Assembly: GCA_023376005.1 (NCBI GenBank)
Contig: CM042160.1
Span: 79,986,376 to 80,050,375 of the forward strand
Direction: 5' to 3'
Length of the DNA stretch: 64,000 nucleotides
Source of the DNA: Doryteuthis pealeii
Lineage: Eukaryota > Mollusca > Cephalopoda > Myopsida > Loliginidae
Part shown: piece after piece, positions 24,901-35,400 of the stretch
How positions within the stretch are numbered: the stretch's first letter is position 1
How the letters are laid out: the number at the start of each line of letters is the position of its first letter
Program-made: the position numbers and the translations under genes
The notes under the pieces: model-generated
Databases searched by the model: none
Told to the model about the DNA's origin: nothing
What the model saw: the letters and a program-made list of their open reading frames with translations, nothing else

Positions 24901-27900
24901 AGATCTGTAGTGCGATCCTGTGTGGACTGTCAAACCATCGACCCAGCACCGGTACATTGGAGGAAGGGAAAATTAGACGTGGATACTAATTGGAGCCGGC
25001 TGGGAATGGATATTACCCACTATGGGGGTAGACACTACCTGAGCCTCATCGACTGCGGACCCTCTCGATTTGCTATTTGGCGTTCAATTCGGTGCCAGGA
25101 TTCTGATACAGTGGCTCGTCACTTGGAGGCAATCTTTTGCGAGCGAGGTCCACCAGTCGAAATACTTACCGATAATGACACTGCCTTTACCAGCAGGAGA
25201 TTTCGAACCTTTCTTGGGGAATGGGGAGTGCGATTGCGTCTCCGATGCGCGTACGTGCCGTCCGGAAACGGGATTGTTGAACGGTGTCATAGGACGATCA
25301 AGACAATCGCGGCCAGGAAGCAGTGTACCATCCAAGAAGCTGTATACTGGTATAACGTGACACCCAAAGACGATGTTTCGTCGTCTTCAGCGCCGGCCAA
25401 TCGTATACACCAGTACCATGTCAGGGTCAGGGGAATTGATGCCGCTCTCCCGCCCGAATTGCAACAGGAACGCGGAATGTACCAGGTAGGGGTCTGTGTT
25501 TGGGTCAAGGTTCCGAACGGCAGGTGCACTACACGATCAAAAATAGGTCGTGTGACCGGAGTCAACAGTCGGCAATCCGTAACGGTTGATGGAACTCCAC
25601 GCCATGTCAGACATTTGCGCCTCTGTTTGAAACCTTGCTCTTTGGAAGATGAGAGTTCCTCTGAAGAAAGTATGAGGCTTATCCAGGTGGGATCCCCCTC
25701 ATCAGAATCGTGTGCTGCCAGTGATTCCTCGGATGAATCCTCTGCAGACGAGCCGAGACTGGGACGTCAGTCCCATGCCAACGAGAGACAAGAGATTGGC
25801 ACTGGGAAGCATTGTGATCAACAAGGAAGGCAAAACAGTGTCACTCGCTCGGGATATGCACAACAGCCACCCGACGTCGAAACGCGCTCAGACGACCCGG
25901 ATTTGCCAAACCAACTCACTGTTGGAGCCCGTTGCGATCGGGAGGACGATCAACCAGGCCCTGTCCCTCTCCGGAGGAGTACACGTCGAAAACGTCCTGC
26001 TCACGGTTGTACTTTTTGTGATCCTGAGATCAGGGGGGAATGTAATGACGAGGCAAACCTACCTGACTCGAAACGGTTCCGGTGCATGGCTTGCAGGGAG
26101 AAATGTAGCGAAGAAGAAAGGAATGTGTTTGGGGCGGTGTGTCGTGGAGTCCGGTCGAAGTGAGAAGTGTTGAAAAGTTGGAAGGGGAGCAGAGAAGACA
26201 CTTTTATTGGCATTGAAAGGCACTATGGGTAATGGTCCATGGTGCATTGCAACTCCTGCTTTCAGCATAAAAGTGGCCCATTTTGGGCAGAGAGCGGGTG
26301 GCGATTTTTGCGTGCTTTTGGGACACGGCGTTTTGTATGAAAAAGGAAGGAAAGAAAGAAAGAGGACGGAAAGAAGACATTGAATTAACACGTCAACAAA
26401 TATGGAATGATTCAGAATTCCTTACTTTTTTGAGAGGTAGATAGGACCACAATATAAATACAGTTGATTAACACATCAACAAATATGATGGAATGATTAA
26501 GAATTCCTTACTTTTTTGAGAGGTAGATAGGACCACAATATAAATACAGTTGATTAACACGTCAACAAATATGGAATGATTAGGAATTCCTTACTTTTTT
26601 GAGAGGTAGATAGGACCACAATATAAATACAGTTGATTAACACGTCAACAAATATGGAATGATTAAGAATTCCTTACTTTTTTGATAGGTAGATAGGACC
26701 ACAATATAAATACAGTTGATTAACACGTCAACAAATATGATGGAATGATTAAGAATTCCTTACTTTTTTGAGAGGTAGATAGGACCACAATATAAATACA
26801 GTTGATTAACACGTCAACAAATATGATGGAATGATTAAGAATTCCTTACTTTTTTGAGAGGTAGATAGGACCACAATATAAATACAGTTGATTAACACGT
26901 CAACAAATATGATGGAATGATTAAGAATTCCTTACTTTTTTGATAGGTAGATAGGACCACAATATAAATACAGTTGATTAACACATCAACAAATATGATG
27001 GAATGATTAAGAATTCCTTACTTTTTTGAGAGGAAGATAGGACCACAATATAAATACAGTTGATTAACACGTCAACAGATATGGAATGATTAGGAATTCC
27101 TTACTTTTTTGAGAGGTAGATAGGACCACAATATAAATACAGTTGATTAACACGTCAACAAATATTATGGAATGATTAAGAATTCCTTACTTTTTTGAGA
27201 GGTAGATAGGACCACAATATAAATACAGTTGATTAACACATCAACAAATATGATGGAATGATTAAGAATTCCTTACTTTTTTGATAGGTAGATAGGACCA
27301 CAATATAAATACAGTTGATTAACATGTCAACAAATACGATGGAATGATTAAGAATTCCTTACTTTTTTGATAGGTAGATAGGACCACAATATAAATACAG
27401 TTGATTAACACGTCAACAAATATGATCGAATGATTAAGAATTTCTTACTTTTTTGAGAGGTAGATAGGACACAATATAAATACAGTTGATTAACACGTCA
27501 ACAAATATGGAATGATTAAGAATTCCTTACTTTTTTGAGAGGTAGATAGGACCACAATATAAATACAGTTGATTAACACATCAACAAATATGGAATGATT
27601 AAGAATTCCTTACTTTTTTGATAGGTAGATAGGACCACAATATAAATACAGTTGATTAACACGTCAACAATATGATGGAATGATTAAGAATTCCTTACTT
27701 TTTTGAGAGGTAGATAGGACCACAATATAAATACAGTTGATTAACACGTCAACAAATATGATGGAATGATTAAGAATTTCTTACTTTTTTGAGAGGTAGA
27801 TAGGACCACAATATAAATACAGTTGATTAACACATCAACAAATATGGAATGATTAAGAATTCCTTACTTTTTGAGAGGTAGATAGGACCACAATATAAAT

Positions 27901-30900
27901 ACAGTTGATTAACACGTCAACAAATATGGAATGATTAAGAATTCCTTACTTTTTTGAGAGGTAGATAGGACCACAATATAAATACAGTTGATTAACACGT
28001 CAAAAAATATGGAATGATTAAGAATTCCTTACTTTTTTGATAGGTAGATAGGACCACAATATAAATACAGTTGATTAACACGTCAACAAATATGATGGAA
28101 TGATTAAGAATTCCTTACTTTTTTGAGAGGTAGATAGGACCACAATATAAATACAGTTGATTAACACGTCAAAAAATATGATAGAATGATTAAGAATTCC
28201 TTACTTTTTTGATAGGTAGATAGGACCACAATATAAATACAGTTGATTAACACGTCAAAAAATATGATAGAATGATTAAGAATTCCTTACTTTTTTAGGT
28301 AGATAGGACCACAATATAAATACAGTTGATTAACACGTCAACAAAATATGGAATGATTAAGAATTCCTTACTTTTTTGATAGGTAGATAGGACCACAATA
28401 TAAATACAGTTGATTAACACATCAACAAATATGGAATGATTAAGAATTCCTTACTTTTTTGATAGGTAGATAGGACCACAATATAAATACAGTTGATTAA
28501 CACGTCAACAAATATGATGGAATGATTAAGAATTCCTTACTTTTTTGAGAGGTAGATAGGGTAGATAGGACCACAATATAAATACAGTTGATTAACACGT
28601 CAACAAATATGATGGAATGATTAAGAATTCCTTACTTTTTTGATAGGTAGATAGGACCACAATATAAATACAGTTGATTAACACGTCAACAAATATGATG
28701 GAATGATTAAGAATTCCTTACTTTTTTCATAGGTAGATAGGACCACAATATAAATACAGTTGATTAACACGTCAAAAAATATGATAGAATGATTAAGAAT
28801 TCCTTACTTTTTTGAGAGGTAGATAGGACCACAATATAAATACAGTTGATTAACACGTCAACAAATATGGAATGATTCAGAATTCCTTACTTTTTTGAGA
28901 GGTAGATAGGACCACAATATAAATACAGTTGATTAACACATCAACAAATATGATGGAATGATTAAGAATTCCTTACTTTTTTGAGAGGTAGATAGGACCA
29001 CAATATAAATACAGTTGATTAACACGTCAACAAATATGATGGAATGATTAAGAATTCCTTACTTTTTTGATAGGTAGATAGGACCACAATATAAATACAG
29101 TTGATTAACACGTCAAAAAATATGATAGAATGATTAAGAATTCCTTACTTTTTTGAGAGGTAGATAGGACCACAATATAAATACAGTTGATTAACACGTC
29201 AACAAATATGATAGAATGATTAAGAATTCCTTACTTTTTTGATAGGTAGATAGGACCACAATATAAATACAGTTGATTAACACGTCAACAAATATGATAG
29301 AATGATTAAGAATTCCTTACTTTTTTGAGAGGTAGATAGGACCACAATATAAATACAGTTGATTAACACGTCAACAAATATGATGGAATGATTAAGAATT
29401 CCTTACTTTTTTGATAGGTAGATAGGACCACAATATAAATACAGTTGATTAACACGTCAACAATATGATGGAATGATTAAGAATTCCTTACTTTTTGATA
29501 GGTAGATAGGACCACAATATAAATACAGTTGATTAACACGTCAACAAATATGATCGAATGATTAAGAATTTCTTACTTTTTTGAGAGGTAGATAGGACAA
29601 CAATATAAATACGGTTGATTAACACGTCAACAAATATGGAATGATTAAGAATTCCTTACTTTTTTGATAGGTAGATAGGACCACAATATAAATACAGTTG
29701 ATTAACACGTCAACAAATATGGAATGATTAAGAATTCCTTACTTTTTTGATAGGTAGATAGGACCACAATATAAATACAGTTGATTAACACGTCAACAAA
29801 TATGATGGAATGATTAAGAATTCCTTACTTTTTTGAGAGATAAGATAGGACCACAATATAAATACAGTTTATTAACACGTCAACAAATATGATGGAATGA
29901 TTAAGAATTTCCTTACTTTTTTGAGAGGTAGATAGGACCACAATATAAATACAGTTGATTAACACATCAACAAATATGGAATGATTAAGAATTCCTTACT
30001 TTTTTGATAGGTAGATAGGAACAATATAAATACAGTTGATTAACACGTCAACAAATATGATGGAATGATTAAGAATTCCTTACTTTTTTGAGAGGTAGAT
30101 AGGACCACAATATAAATACAGTTGATTAACACGTCAACAAATATGATGGAATGATTAAGAATTTCTTACTTTTTTGAGAGGTAGATAGGACCACAATATA
30201 AATACAGTTGATTAACACGTCAACAAATATGGAATGATTAAGAATTCCTTACTTTTTTGAGAGGTAGATAGGACCACAATATAAATACAGTTGATTAACA
30301 CGTCAACAAATATGGAATGATTAAGAATTCCTTACTTTTTGAGAGGTAGATAGGACCACAATATAAATACAGTTGATTAACACGTCAACAAATATGGAAT
30401 GATTAAGAATTCCTTACTTTTTTGAGAGGTAGATAGGACCACAATATAAATACAGTTGATTAACACGTCAACAAATATGGAATGATTAAGAATTCCTTAC
30501 TTTTTTTAGAGGTAGATAGGACCACAATATAAATACAGTTGATTAACACGTCAACAAATATGATGGAATGATTAAGAATTCCTTACTTTTTTGATAGGTA
30601 GATAGGACCACAATATAAATACAGTTGATTAACACGTCAACAAATATGATAGAATGATTAAGAATTCCTTACTTTTTTGAGAGGTAGATAGGACCACAAT
30701 ATAAATACAGTTGATTAACACGTCAACAAATATGATAGAATGATTAAGAATTCCTTACTTTTTTCAGAGGTAGATAGGACCACAATATAAATACAGTTGA
30801 TTAACACGTCAACAAATATGATAGAATGATTAAGAATTCCTTACTTTTTTGAGAGGTAGATAGGACCACAATATAAATACAGTTGATTAACACGTCAACA

Positions 30901-31659
30901 AATATGATGGAATGATTAAGAATTCCTTACTTTTTTGATAGGTAGATAGGACCACAATATGAATACAGTTGATTAACACGTCAACAAATATGATGGAATG
31001 ATTAAGAATTCCTTACTTTTTGATAGGTAGATAGGACCACAATATGAATACAGTTGATTAACACGTCAACAAATATGATAGAATGATTAAGAATTCCTTA
31101 CTTTTTTGATAGGTAGATAGGACCACAATATGAATACAGTTGATTAACACGTCAACAAATATGATGGAATGATTAAGAATTCCTTACTTTTTTGATAGGT
31201 AGATAGGACCACATATCAAGCAGAAGGTTCCTAAAAACATCACTGCACACGTTTTGAGTACACGACGCGGGGCCCCAACTCGTGTAGGGTCCAGTTCCAA
31301 GAAAGGATGGTGCGCCTTCGAAACCGCTTCCTCCTTTTATAAAATAAACTTTGGTCCAGTTATTGTCTGAAAAAAAAAAGAAATAATTTCCATGTCTGCA
31401 TGTAAGATCTCTTTGTGTCACATTCCAAGACCTATGCAAGAAAATAACAGATTCGGAAAAATCGGGAAAAAATGTGAGAAAAACGTGAGTATTAAAACAC
31501 AGTTCCATTCAATTAGGATTTGTCTTAAAAACTTCATCAGAATGTATCTTTGTTATTTTAATACAGAAAGATGAAAAGGTAAAAGGATGAGGTAAAGTTA
31601 AGAGTGTGATGAGGTAAAAAGAGGAATTGCTACAGATTTATTGTAGATGACAAATTCGG

Positions 31660-31694
<35 letters not shown>

Positions 31695-31835
31695 AAAGAT
31701 GATGAGAATATTAATTATGATGATGATGGTGATGATGATGATGTTGGTGATGATGATGATTCTCTATCAAAAGATGATGATGATGATGAAGATGATGATG
31801 AGAATGATAATGATGATGATGATTCTTTATCAAAA

Positions 31836-31866
<31 letters not shown>

Positions 31867-32464
31867 CAATATCAAAAGATGATGTAGATAATCAAGAAAA
31901 TCTTTATATTGTTGATGAGTTTCACAAAATGAAAATAAAGACGATAAAGAAACTAAAATGAGAATCAGAAAAAGATGAGACGGATAAGGAAAAATGATAT
32001 CGGTGAAAAGTTCAGTAATGTTTATAAAAAGAAGATTTTAAAAAAGATGAGAAAAATTGTTGTTATTATCATTTCAAATATCATCCATTTTTAACAACAA
32101 CAACAAAAAAATGTTTGTAATGTACTTTACCTTCATTGAATTCATAATAAGTTAACTGATTTGCATATTGCGTTTTGTTGACGGCAACTTTGTCCAAGAG
32201 TGAATGAAATATCTGGCAAGTGCCATTATCTATTCTCCAAACTTGACAGAATTCTTCATTCTTGCAGCTTAACGAACATTCCATTTTTGATTCGGTTTTG
32301 AAACTTTTGAACGTCGCTTGAGATCCATTCACCAAGAAAACATTGTAACCATTCATTAACAAATTATAAAAGCCTTCAAGACATTTCAATCCTTGCACAG
32401 AACTGGAAGCGACGAGAAGGACAAATAACAATTTCCATATCCATAAAATAGAAGTGGCTTTCAT
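12859..32464 (-). CDS. Secreted PAN/apple-domain protein gene, five exons (left copy)
   Basis: Exons run 32464-32131, 31366-31188, 19961-19798, 15163-15000 and 12902-12859, 885 coding bases for 294 residues plus stop. Every junction has GT/AG ends and matching phase (1, 0, 2, 1). Residues 1-25 form a hydrophobic signal peptide ending SSVQG. Residues 26-111 are a PAN/apple-like domain with Cys 28, 63, 67, 73 and 83. Residues 112-294 form a second domain with Cys 147, 152, 221, 240 and 256, and motifs such as [13 protein letters not shown] and [14 protein letters not shown] recall this C-terminal domain from uncharacterised secreted mollusc proteins; its function is unknown. There is no membrane anchor, so secretion is expected. 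N-glycosylation sites occur at NGS 46-48, NGT 80-82 and NKT 96-98. Intron 2 is about 11.2 kb because it holds the minisatellite and a gypsy fragment. Exon model inferred by eye; no transcript support. Confidence 0.85.
13832..14140 (+). promoter_or_regulatory. Candidate TATA promoter and short transcript unit (left copy)
   Basis: TATATAAAG at about 13832 is followed 25-30 bases later by an initiator-like GTCAGACC, a short [19 protein letters not shown], and TTAATAAAAACC at about 14119. The same arrangement is at about 52830-53135. It may be a solo LTR or a small gene; it lies antisense in intron 4 of the PAN gene. Confidence 0.3.
15000..15163 (-). CDS. Exon 4 (left copy)
   Basis: Acceptor TTTTTATTTAG and donor AAG|GTAAGA flank 164 bases that code [20 protein letters not shown] through DEAIQWAK (residues 227-280). 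Against the right copy ten bases differ and every altered codon changes the amino acid (W228L, N242K, F244V, E254I, G255V, P257T, H260N, and N226E across the junction). Both cysteines are kept. Confidence 0.85.
15661..15970 (+). repeat. Copia 5' LTR
   Basis: 310 bases bounded by TGTTG and CAACA, perfect 5-base inverted ends. Inferred from its ends and the primer site that follows; there is no second LTR to compare. Confidence 0.6.
15974..15988 (+). promoter_or_regulatory. Copia primer-binding site, half initiator-tRNA type
   Basis: GGTTATGGGACCCAG lies three bases after the LTR. Copia elements of insects use an internal half of initiator tRNA-Met with a very similar GGTTATGGGCCCAG site. Confidence 0.6.
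16108..16359 (+). pseudogene. Copia gag N-terminus
   Basis: Starts [20 protein letters not shown], the usual copia-type gag opening (FxGxNYxxWK). A frameshift near 16355 leads to the frame with [19 protein letters not shown]; a stop follows at 16449-16451. Confidence 0.75.
16479..17666 (+). pseudogene. Copia gag C-terminus, protease and integrase N-terminus
   Basis: 395 codons. Zinc knuckle [14 protein letters not shown] (CX2CX4HX4C), aspartic protease [14 protein letters not shown], pre-integrase [10 protein letters not shown], the H-H-C-C finger ending FCEPCVDGK, and the start of the integrase core VHSDVCGR and [13 protein letters not shown]. Ends with a TAA after YILKK, before the rest of the core. 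Confidence 0.8.
17667..18343 (+). pseudogene. Copia integrase core remainder, broken
   Basis: Reading on across several stops and shifts gives [19 protein letters not shown] sequence and [15 protein letters not shown], the second Asp and the Glu of the DDE triad, then [16 protein letters not shown]. The final open part (18133-18342) has an acidic tail and ends TGA. No RT follows. Confidence 0.7.
19424..19525 (+). repeat. 33-base repeat, three units (left copy)
   Basis: AATAAAAATAAGAAGATTAA-type unit of 33 bases in three copies; duplicate at 57000-57101. Confidence 0.9.
19798..19961 (-). CDS. Exon 3 (left copy)
   Basis: Acceptor AAATTTCAG and donor TAA|GTGAGT flank 164 bases that code [19 protein letters not shown] through NYCGINH (residues 172-225) and two bases of codon 226. 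The reading phase fits exon 2 (phase 0) and exon 4. All but the last 14 bases are identical to the right copy; the last 14 and the adjacent intron differ strongly. Confidence 0.85.
20412..20590 (+). repeat. tRNA-like SINE
   Basis: TTTGGTTCAATTCCCTACG is a good B-box, with a tRNA-like stretch before it (GCGGTGTACACATCGC) and a CACCCGGCGTTG tail. A G-run of ten follows at 20521. Only one copy in the window. Confidence 0.45.
21183..21695 (+). repeat. Pair of 75-base direct repeats
   Basis: AGATTCTGATTTTTACC through TCTCTTTTTGTATTGT occurs at 21183-21251 and 21621-21692, flanking about 370 bases of AT-rich sequence with a G-run at 21428. May be short LTRs or SINE ends. Confidence 0.6.
21800..22052 (+). 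repeat. SINE-like repeat, family A
   Basis: Same order of motifs as the other family A blocks (CCCACGTGTACGGGTTAGG, CACGAACCGAAGCTCATGG, GGCAATAAACCCAGCC, TGTTGCCTGGG), about 20 percent diverged. Confidence 0.7.
22197..22300 (-). repeat. tRNA-like SINE fragment
   Basis: On the minus strand GGTCCCTGGTTCATTCCTGG resembles a B-box. It lies in the extra block 22190-22660 that the right copy lacks. Confidence 0.4.
22470..22650 (+). repeat. tRNA-like SINE fragment
   Basis: GGTGACGAGTTCAATTTCCG resembles a diverged B-box. Adjacent to the reverse fragment at 22197-22300 in the same inserted block. Confidence 0.35.
22914..23090 (+). other. Conserved ORF tail and TATA-like motif (left copy)
   Basis: A frame ends [19 protein letters not shown] then KCFKSKEI and TAA. 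The right copy has the same frame at 60006-60088 despite much base divergence. ATATAAAAGG overlaps the stop and precedes a highly conserved stretch in both copies. It could be the last exon of a plus-strand gene, a decayed element ORF, or a promoter. Function unknown. Confidence 0.35.
23343..24080 (+). pseudogene. Gypsy-type reverse transcriptase (5' part of pol)
   Basis: The frame is open from about 23290, upstream of the listed GTG, so this is a 5'-truncated pol. Visible RT motifs: [22 protein letters not shown] (first catalytic Asp), LGFGLNVAP, and [11 protein letters not shown] (catalytic YIDD box). It is preceded by [13 protein letters not shown]. The frame breaks near 24043 at a run of seven G, after LGLQVWGG, and continues in another frame. 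No full-length enzyme is encoded. Family assigned from motif order and similarity to invertebrate gypsy pols as remembered. Confidence 0.8.
24041..24417 (+). pseudogene. Gypsy pol, RT end and start of RNase H
   Basis: After the G-run frameshift, the second frame carries the RT connection and then [15 protein letters not shown], the first RNase H aspartate. It is ended by an in-frame TAG at 24415-24417, just before the next RNase H block. Confidence 0.7.
24418..26163 (+). pseudogene. Gypsy pol, RNase H remainder and integrase
   Basis: 581 codons without interruption follow the TAG. RNase H features: [19 protein letters not shown] and [12 protein letters not shown]. The integrase has an HHCC zinc finger (HRQSGHPG then SCVDCQ) and a DDE core: [19 protein letters not shown] and [13 protein letters not shown]. 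The tail is acidic/serine-rich, then RRSTRRKRP, and ends with cysteine-rich CDPEIRGEC and CMACREKC stretches. The long open frame suggests a recent insertion, although the element is truncated and carries a frameshift and a stop upstream. Confidence 0.8.
26381..31215 (-). repeat. Minisatellite, about 57 units of 83-86 bp, derived from the exon 2/intron 2 boundary
   Basis: I counted 56 starts of the CAGTTGATTAAC motif between 26461 and 31137, mean spacing 85 bases, plus one truncated unit at 26381. On the minus strand each unit has TGGTCCTATCTACC, a TC-A6 run, then GTAAGG and GAATTC; these are the last bases of exon 2, its donor and the start of intron 2. Units vary at a few sites: a 3-base gap (ATGATGGAATG or ATGGAATG), GAGAGG or GATAGG, CGTC or CATC. 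The last three units read ATATGAATAC, most others ATATAAATAC. Each unit has an EcoRI site and most have TATAAATA. A single ancestral unit remains at 60788-60877; a lone partial unit at 23224-23283 lies beyond the gypsy fragment. Confidence 0.97.
31188..31366 (-). CDS. Exon 2 (left copy), donor inside minisatellite unit
   Basis: The exon follows a T-rich acceptor (TTTTTTTTCAG) and codes [13 protein letters not shown] through MWSYLPIKK, residues 112-171. Its last 26 bases and the donor AAAAAA|GTAAGG are part of the final unit of the minisatellite to its left. The exon must splice at this first donor: the next in-frame triplets past it are GTA AGG AAT TCT TAA, so use of a more distal array donor would meet a stop at once. 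Confidence 0.85.
31660..31890 (+). repeat. (AT)n and (GAT)n microsatellites in intron 1
   Basis: AT run at 31661-31692, then a long GATGAT tract to about 31885 with TCTTTATCAAAAGATGAT-type insertions repeated three times. Lies within intron 1 of the left PAN gene; ORFs here are simple-sequence. Confidence 0.9.
32131..32464 (-). CDS. Exon 1: signal peptide and PAN domain
   Basis: This exon codes residues 1-111 and the first base of codon 112. The ATG at 32464-32462 opens a classic signal peptide ([15 protein letters not shown]). The donor is AAG|GTAAAG at 32131/32130. A TATATA-like motif lies only about 27 bases upstream of the ATG, too close for a usual leader, so the start of transcription is unclear. 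The PAN pattern [11 protein letters not shown] followed by GTCQIF is visible. No second copy of this exon was found in the window. Confidence 0.85.
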
Positions 32465-35400
32465 TGTCAGTTCCGTATTCAGGTATATAAATCAGTAAAG
32501 TTATTACCACTCTAATGTTATTATTAAGCGCTAATAGATAGAATCCTATTTGGAGTAGCTTCATTTAACATTTGTTTTATTTATTATATAAATCAATTAG
32601 GTTGTCTTGCAAAAAAAAACGAGTTTCAACAAGCAAGTGTAACTAGATCAATCAACAATGACGCAATTTTTCATGTAGTAAGCCAATCATTATATTCATG
32701 TTGTGAGCTTAATTAGGTATGCATCTCCAACTAATGATTTTTGGATTTTTTTCCGTTCTTTTCTTTATTTTTCTTTCTTTCTTAAGTTCTGACATTTTAT
32801 TTGTGTTAAATTCATTCTTATAAACGTGATAATAATAACAATAAAATAAATTTATATTTACTTTTGGCAACATAAAGAAAAACCTTCATAGGATTAGAGA
32901 TAAATTTATCGTATCAATAAATTCATCGTATGCTAAATTTATCGTATCATTAACTGCTCTTATCATATAGGTTTTCCCTAACCATGAAACTCTTTTCTTT
33001 AAAAGCAATTATCAAATTCTAATATTTACTAGAAATAATTTACTTGCGATTAATTTGCCATACAATGAATTTATTTTCAGTGAATTTATAATGCAATGAT
33101 AATTTCTGCTTAAAATATTCTAATCAGATATCATTGCTCGTACAGATTTTATCAATGCCCGATTTATTTTTTCAGCTATTTCATCAGCCTTCACTCGTCT
33201 TACAGTTGAACATTTTGTATCTCAACATGAAATAGACGTTGATATTAGCAATTGGAACATGAGGCTTGTTGGTTAAATGCGTCCAGTGCAATGGTTATCC
33301 AGTTCAACTCTCAATCGAGACCGACTTCATGTTTAATCACTTTTAAATGACGAGCTTCATTGTAGCAAAGACGTCACTTCAAAAATAACATCGATTTTCG
33401 CTCAATTCAGCCTTTAATTGTTTTATGGTCGAACATTTTTCATTTCTTTATCAATTATTTGATATTACCGTATAGAAGACTCCTAACTTAGATACATATG
33501 GTCTTTCGTTGATATTGAGCACTCTTTATTTATAAATATAGAAATCCAGATTATATATCTAAATATATAAAAGTAAATTTTTGGTATGTACGTGTCGACG
33601 CATAATTTCAAAACGGGAGGACACTCTTATTTGAAGTCTTGCATACATATTAATATCCTTCTACCTAAGAAACACGCCAAATTTAGTTATTGATTTTTAC
33701 TGATATATAATTAATTAAGCCAAAATCACCCAATTTGCGAAACTGTCCGTATACCAACTCCTGCTGATGGAAAAACATTGTACCCTGCCTGACTTTTTGT
33801 TACAGCAGTGAAATTCAATTTTAGTAAATAAATTTTGCAGTCGTAAGCCGTTCAGCTTTTTGTACATGTGAGCCAGAATCCACTGAACTTTGAACAAACT
33901 AATGTGTAAATATTTTTTTTTTAACTTATTGTTTTAATTTTGTATGAGTGTGTAGGTCATAATTAATTGCATAACGGAAAATTTCGATAAAATACCCACA
34001 CTATCATTCGTTTCATTTAAGTGTACTATTCCTTGATTTCGTTTTTTTTTTTTTGTTTTTTTTGTTTTTTTTTCTCTCTCTCTCTCTCTTTCGCTTTGAG
34101 GCGTGTGTGTGTGCGCGCGTCATAAACAAAACATTAGCATAATGAGGTAACTTCTACGAACCATCCACGTAACCATTCGTTTTTGGTTTGCTTTTTTTTT
34201 GTTTTGTTTTTTTTGAGGGGGGGTAGATTTCTCGCGTAATTTCTCTAACCGTTATCGGTAAACACTTTCGTAATTTGAACAATGCGGTGATTAGAAATTT
34301 TAATCATTGTTCATAGTTTAGAACGGAGTTCGTTGTAACTTTTCGTGGGTTAAATTTCGTGAATAGGTGGAATATTTATTATATTTATACGGGTAGTACG
34401 AGTGTTCGTCGTAAACATGCGTTAGGTATATATTGTCTATCCGTATATTATTGTATATATTCGCGGCGTATTATTATTAAACTTTTATAGTTAAAACGTT
34501 TTTAATTCATTAATTTGTGAAACGTATAATTTTCATATAAGTAAATTAAGCTTATCGGGTACATTTTATTGTGTATTAATTTTAAACGTCCGACATGATA
34601 TTTATTAGATTAGCGTTATTGGTAACATCGTCACTAATTTGTTTTAATCGTCCTTTTTTATGGTAAAAACGAGTTTAATTGTATATATACGTTGTGTATT
34701 AGTAATCTTTAATTTTTTTTTAATTTGTAGTATATATAACGGGTTTGTTAAGAAAAAATACAGTAAAAAATGGGAAGGGAAAACCCCTCTCTTGTAAATA
34801 AGGAAAAATAAATAAATAAATAGGAATTTAAAAATAGTAAAATTTAAAAAACACAAAATCAACAAAGAGGGAAAACCCCTCTCTTGTAAATAAGGAAAAT
34901 AAATAAATAGAAATTAAAAATTGGTAAAATTTAAAAAACAAAAAAAAATCTACAAAGAGGGGGAAAACTTACAACAACCGTTCTTCCTGGTAGTAAGATC
35001 AAACTCGAGTAATAAAATGGTTGTAATATAAATTAAGAGAGCGCTATTGCCATTGGCTGGAGGTCAGGTGACCAGTACTATATCTATGGTCATCAGGAGG
35101 CGAGGTCAGTTGCTGAGGGGGAAGGGTCGAGGTTTGATCAACCCCGATTGGTCCCTTGGGTGAGGAAATTCGTTGTTAAAAGACCAGAAATTTCCAATGA
35201 TCCCAAGGTATAACAACGCTGATGACTTCTCCCTCAATCATCTTATAGATGTATTTTTACAAGAGCTCGGAATTTATCGCCCATTTATAGTCCAATCTTA
35301 AAAATATCCATAAGGTTGAAAATAAGAGAATATAATCTTGTTTGTCATCGATGCCAATAACGACCATTGGCTAAGCTGAAGCTTTAGCAAATGAATAATT

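Larger units (their letters stand above)
23284..26380 (+). mobile_element. Truncated Ty3/gypsy-type retroelement inside the minisatellite
   Basis: A GC-richer block encodes RT, RNase H and integrase in that order, the order of Ty3/gypsy elements. It begins directly after GAATTCCTTA of a repeat unit and ends directly before AATTAACACGTCAACAA of the next, so both ends abut minisatellite sequence. No LTRs, protease, gag, primer site or target duplication were found. The 3' non-coding part (26164-26380) ends in purine-rich GGAAGGAAAGAAAGAAAGAG-like sequence. Confidence 0.85.
1..31369 (+). repeat. Left copy of large direct segmental duplication
   Basis: Position 1 aligns with 39260 and the two copies stay colinear. 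Segments that match almost base for base: 1-11014 with 39260-50427, 11412-15050 with 50428-54050, and 18344-19760 plus most of exon 3 up to 20160 with 55921-57740. Segments about 5-7 percent different: 15050-15590 and a short tract near 19765-19815. Segments that do not match: 15661-18343 (copia) and 20161-22140. The tract 22140-23090 is clearly diverged, then 23091-23283 and 31188-31369 match well again, flanking the minisatellite. The left end lies outside the window. It may be a real tandem duplication or two haplotypes placed in tandem. Confidence 0.95.

Noticed and set aside
26381..31215. CRISPR-like array of regular repeats
   Set aside because: There are no unique spacers; whole units are tandemly repeated, the context is eukaryotic and there are no cas genes.
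31647..31961. Asp-rich ORF of 104 codons
   Set aside because: Simple GATGAT repeat inside intron 1; composition alone explains it.
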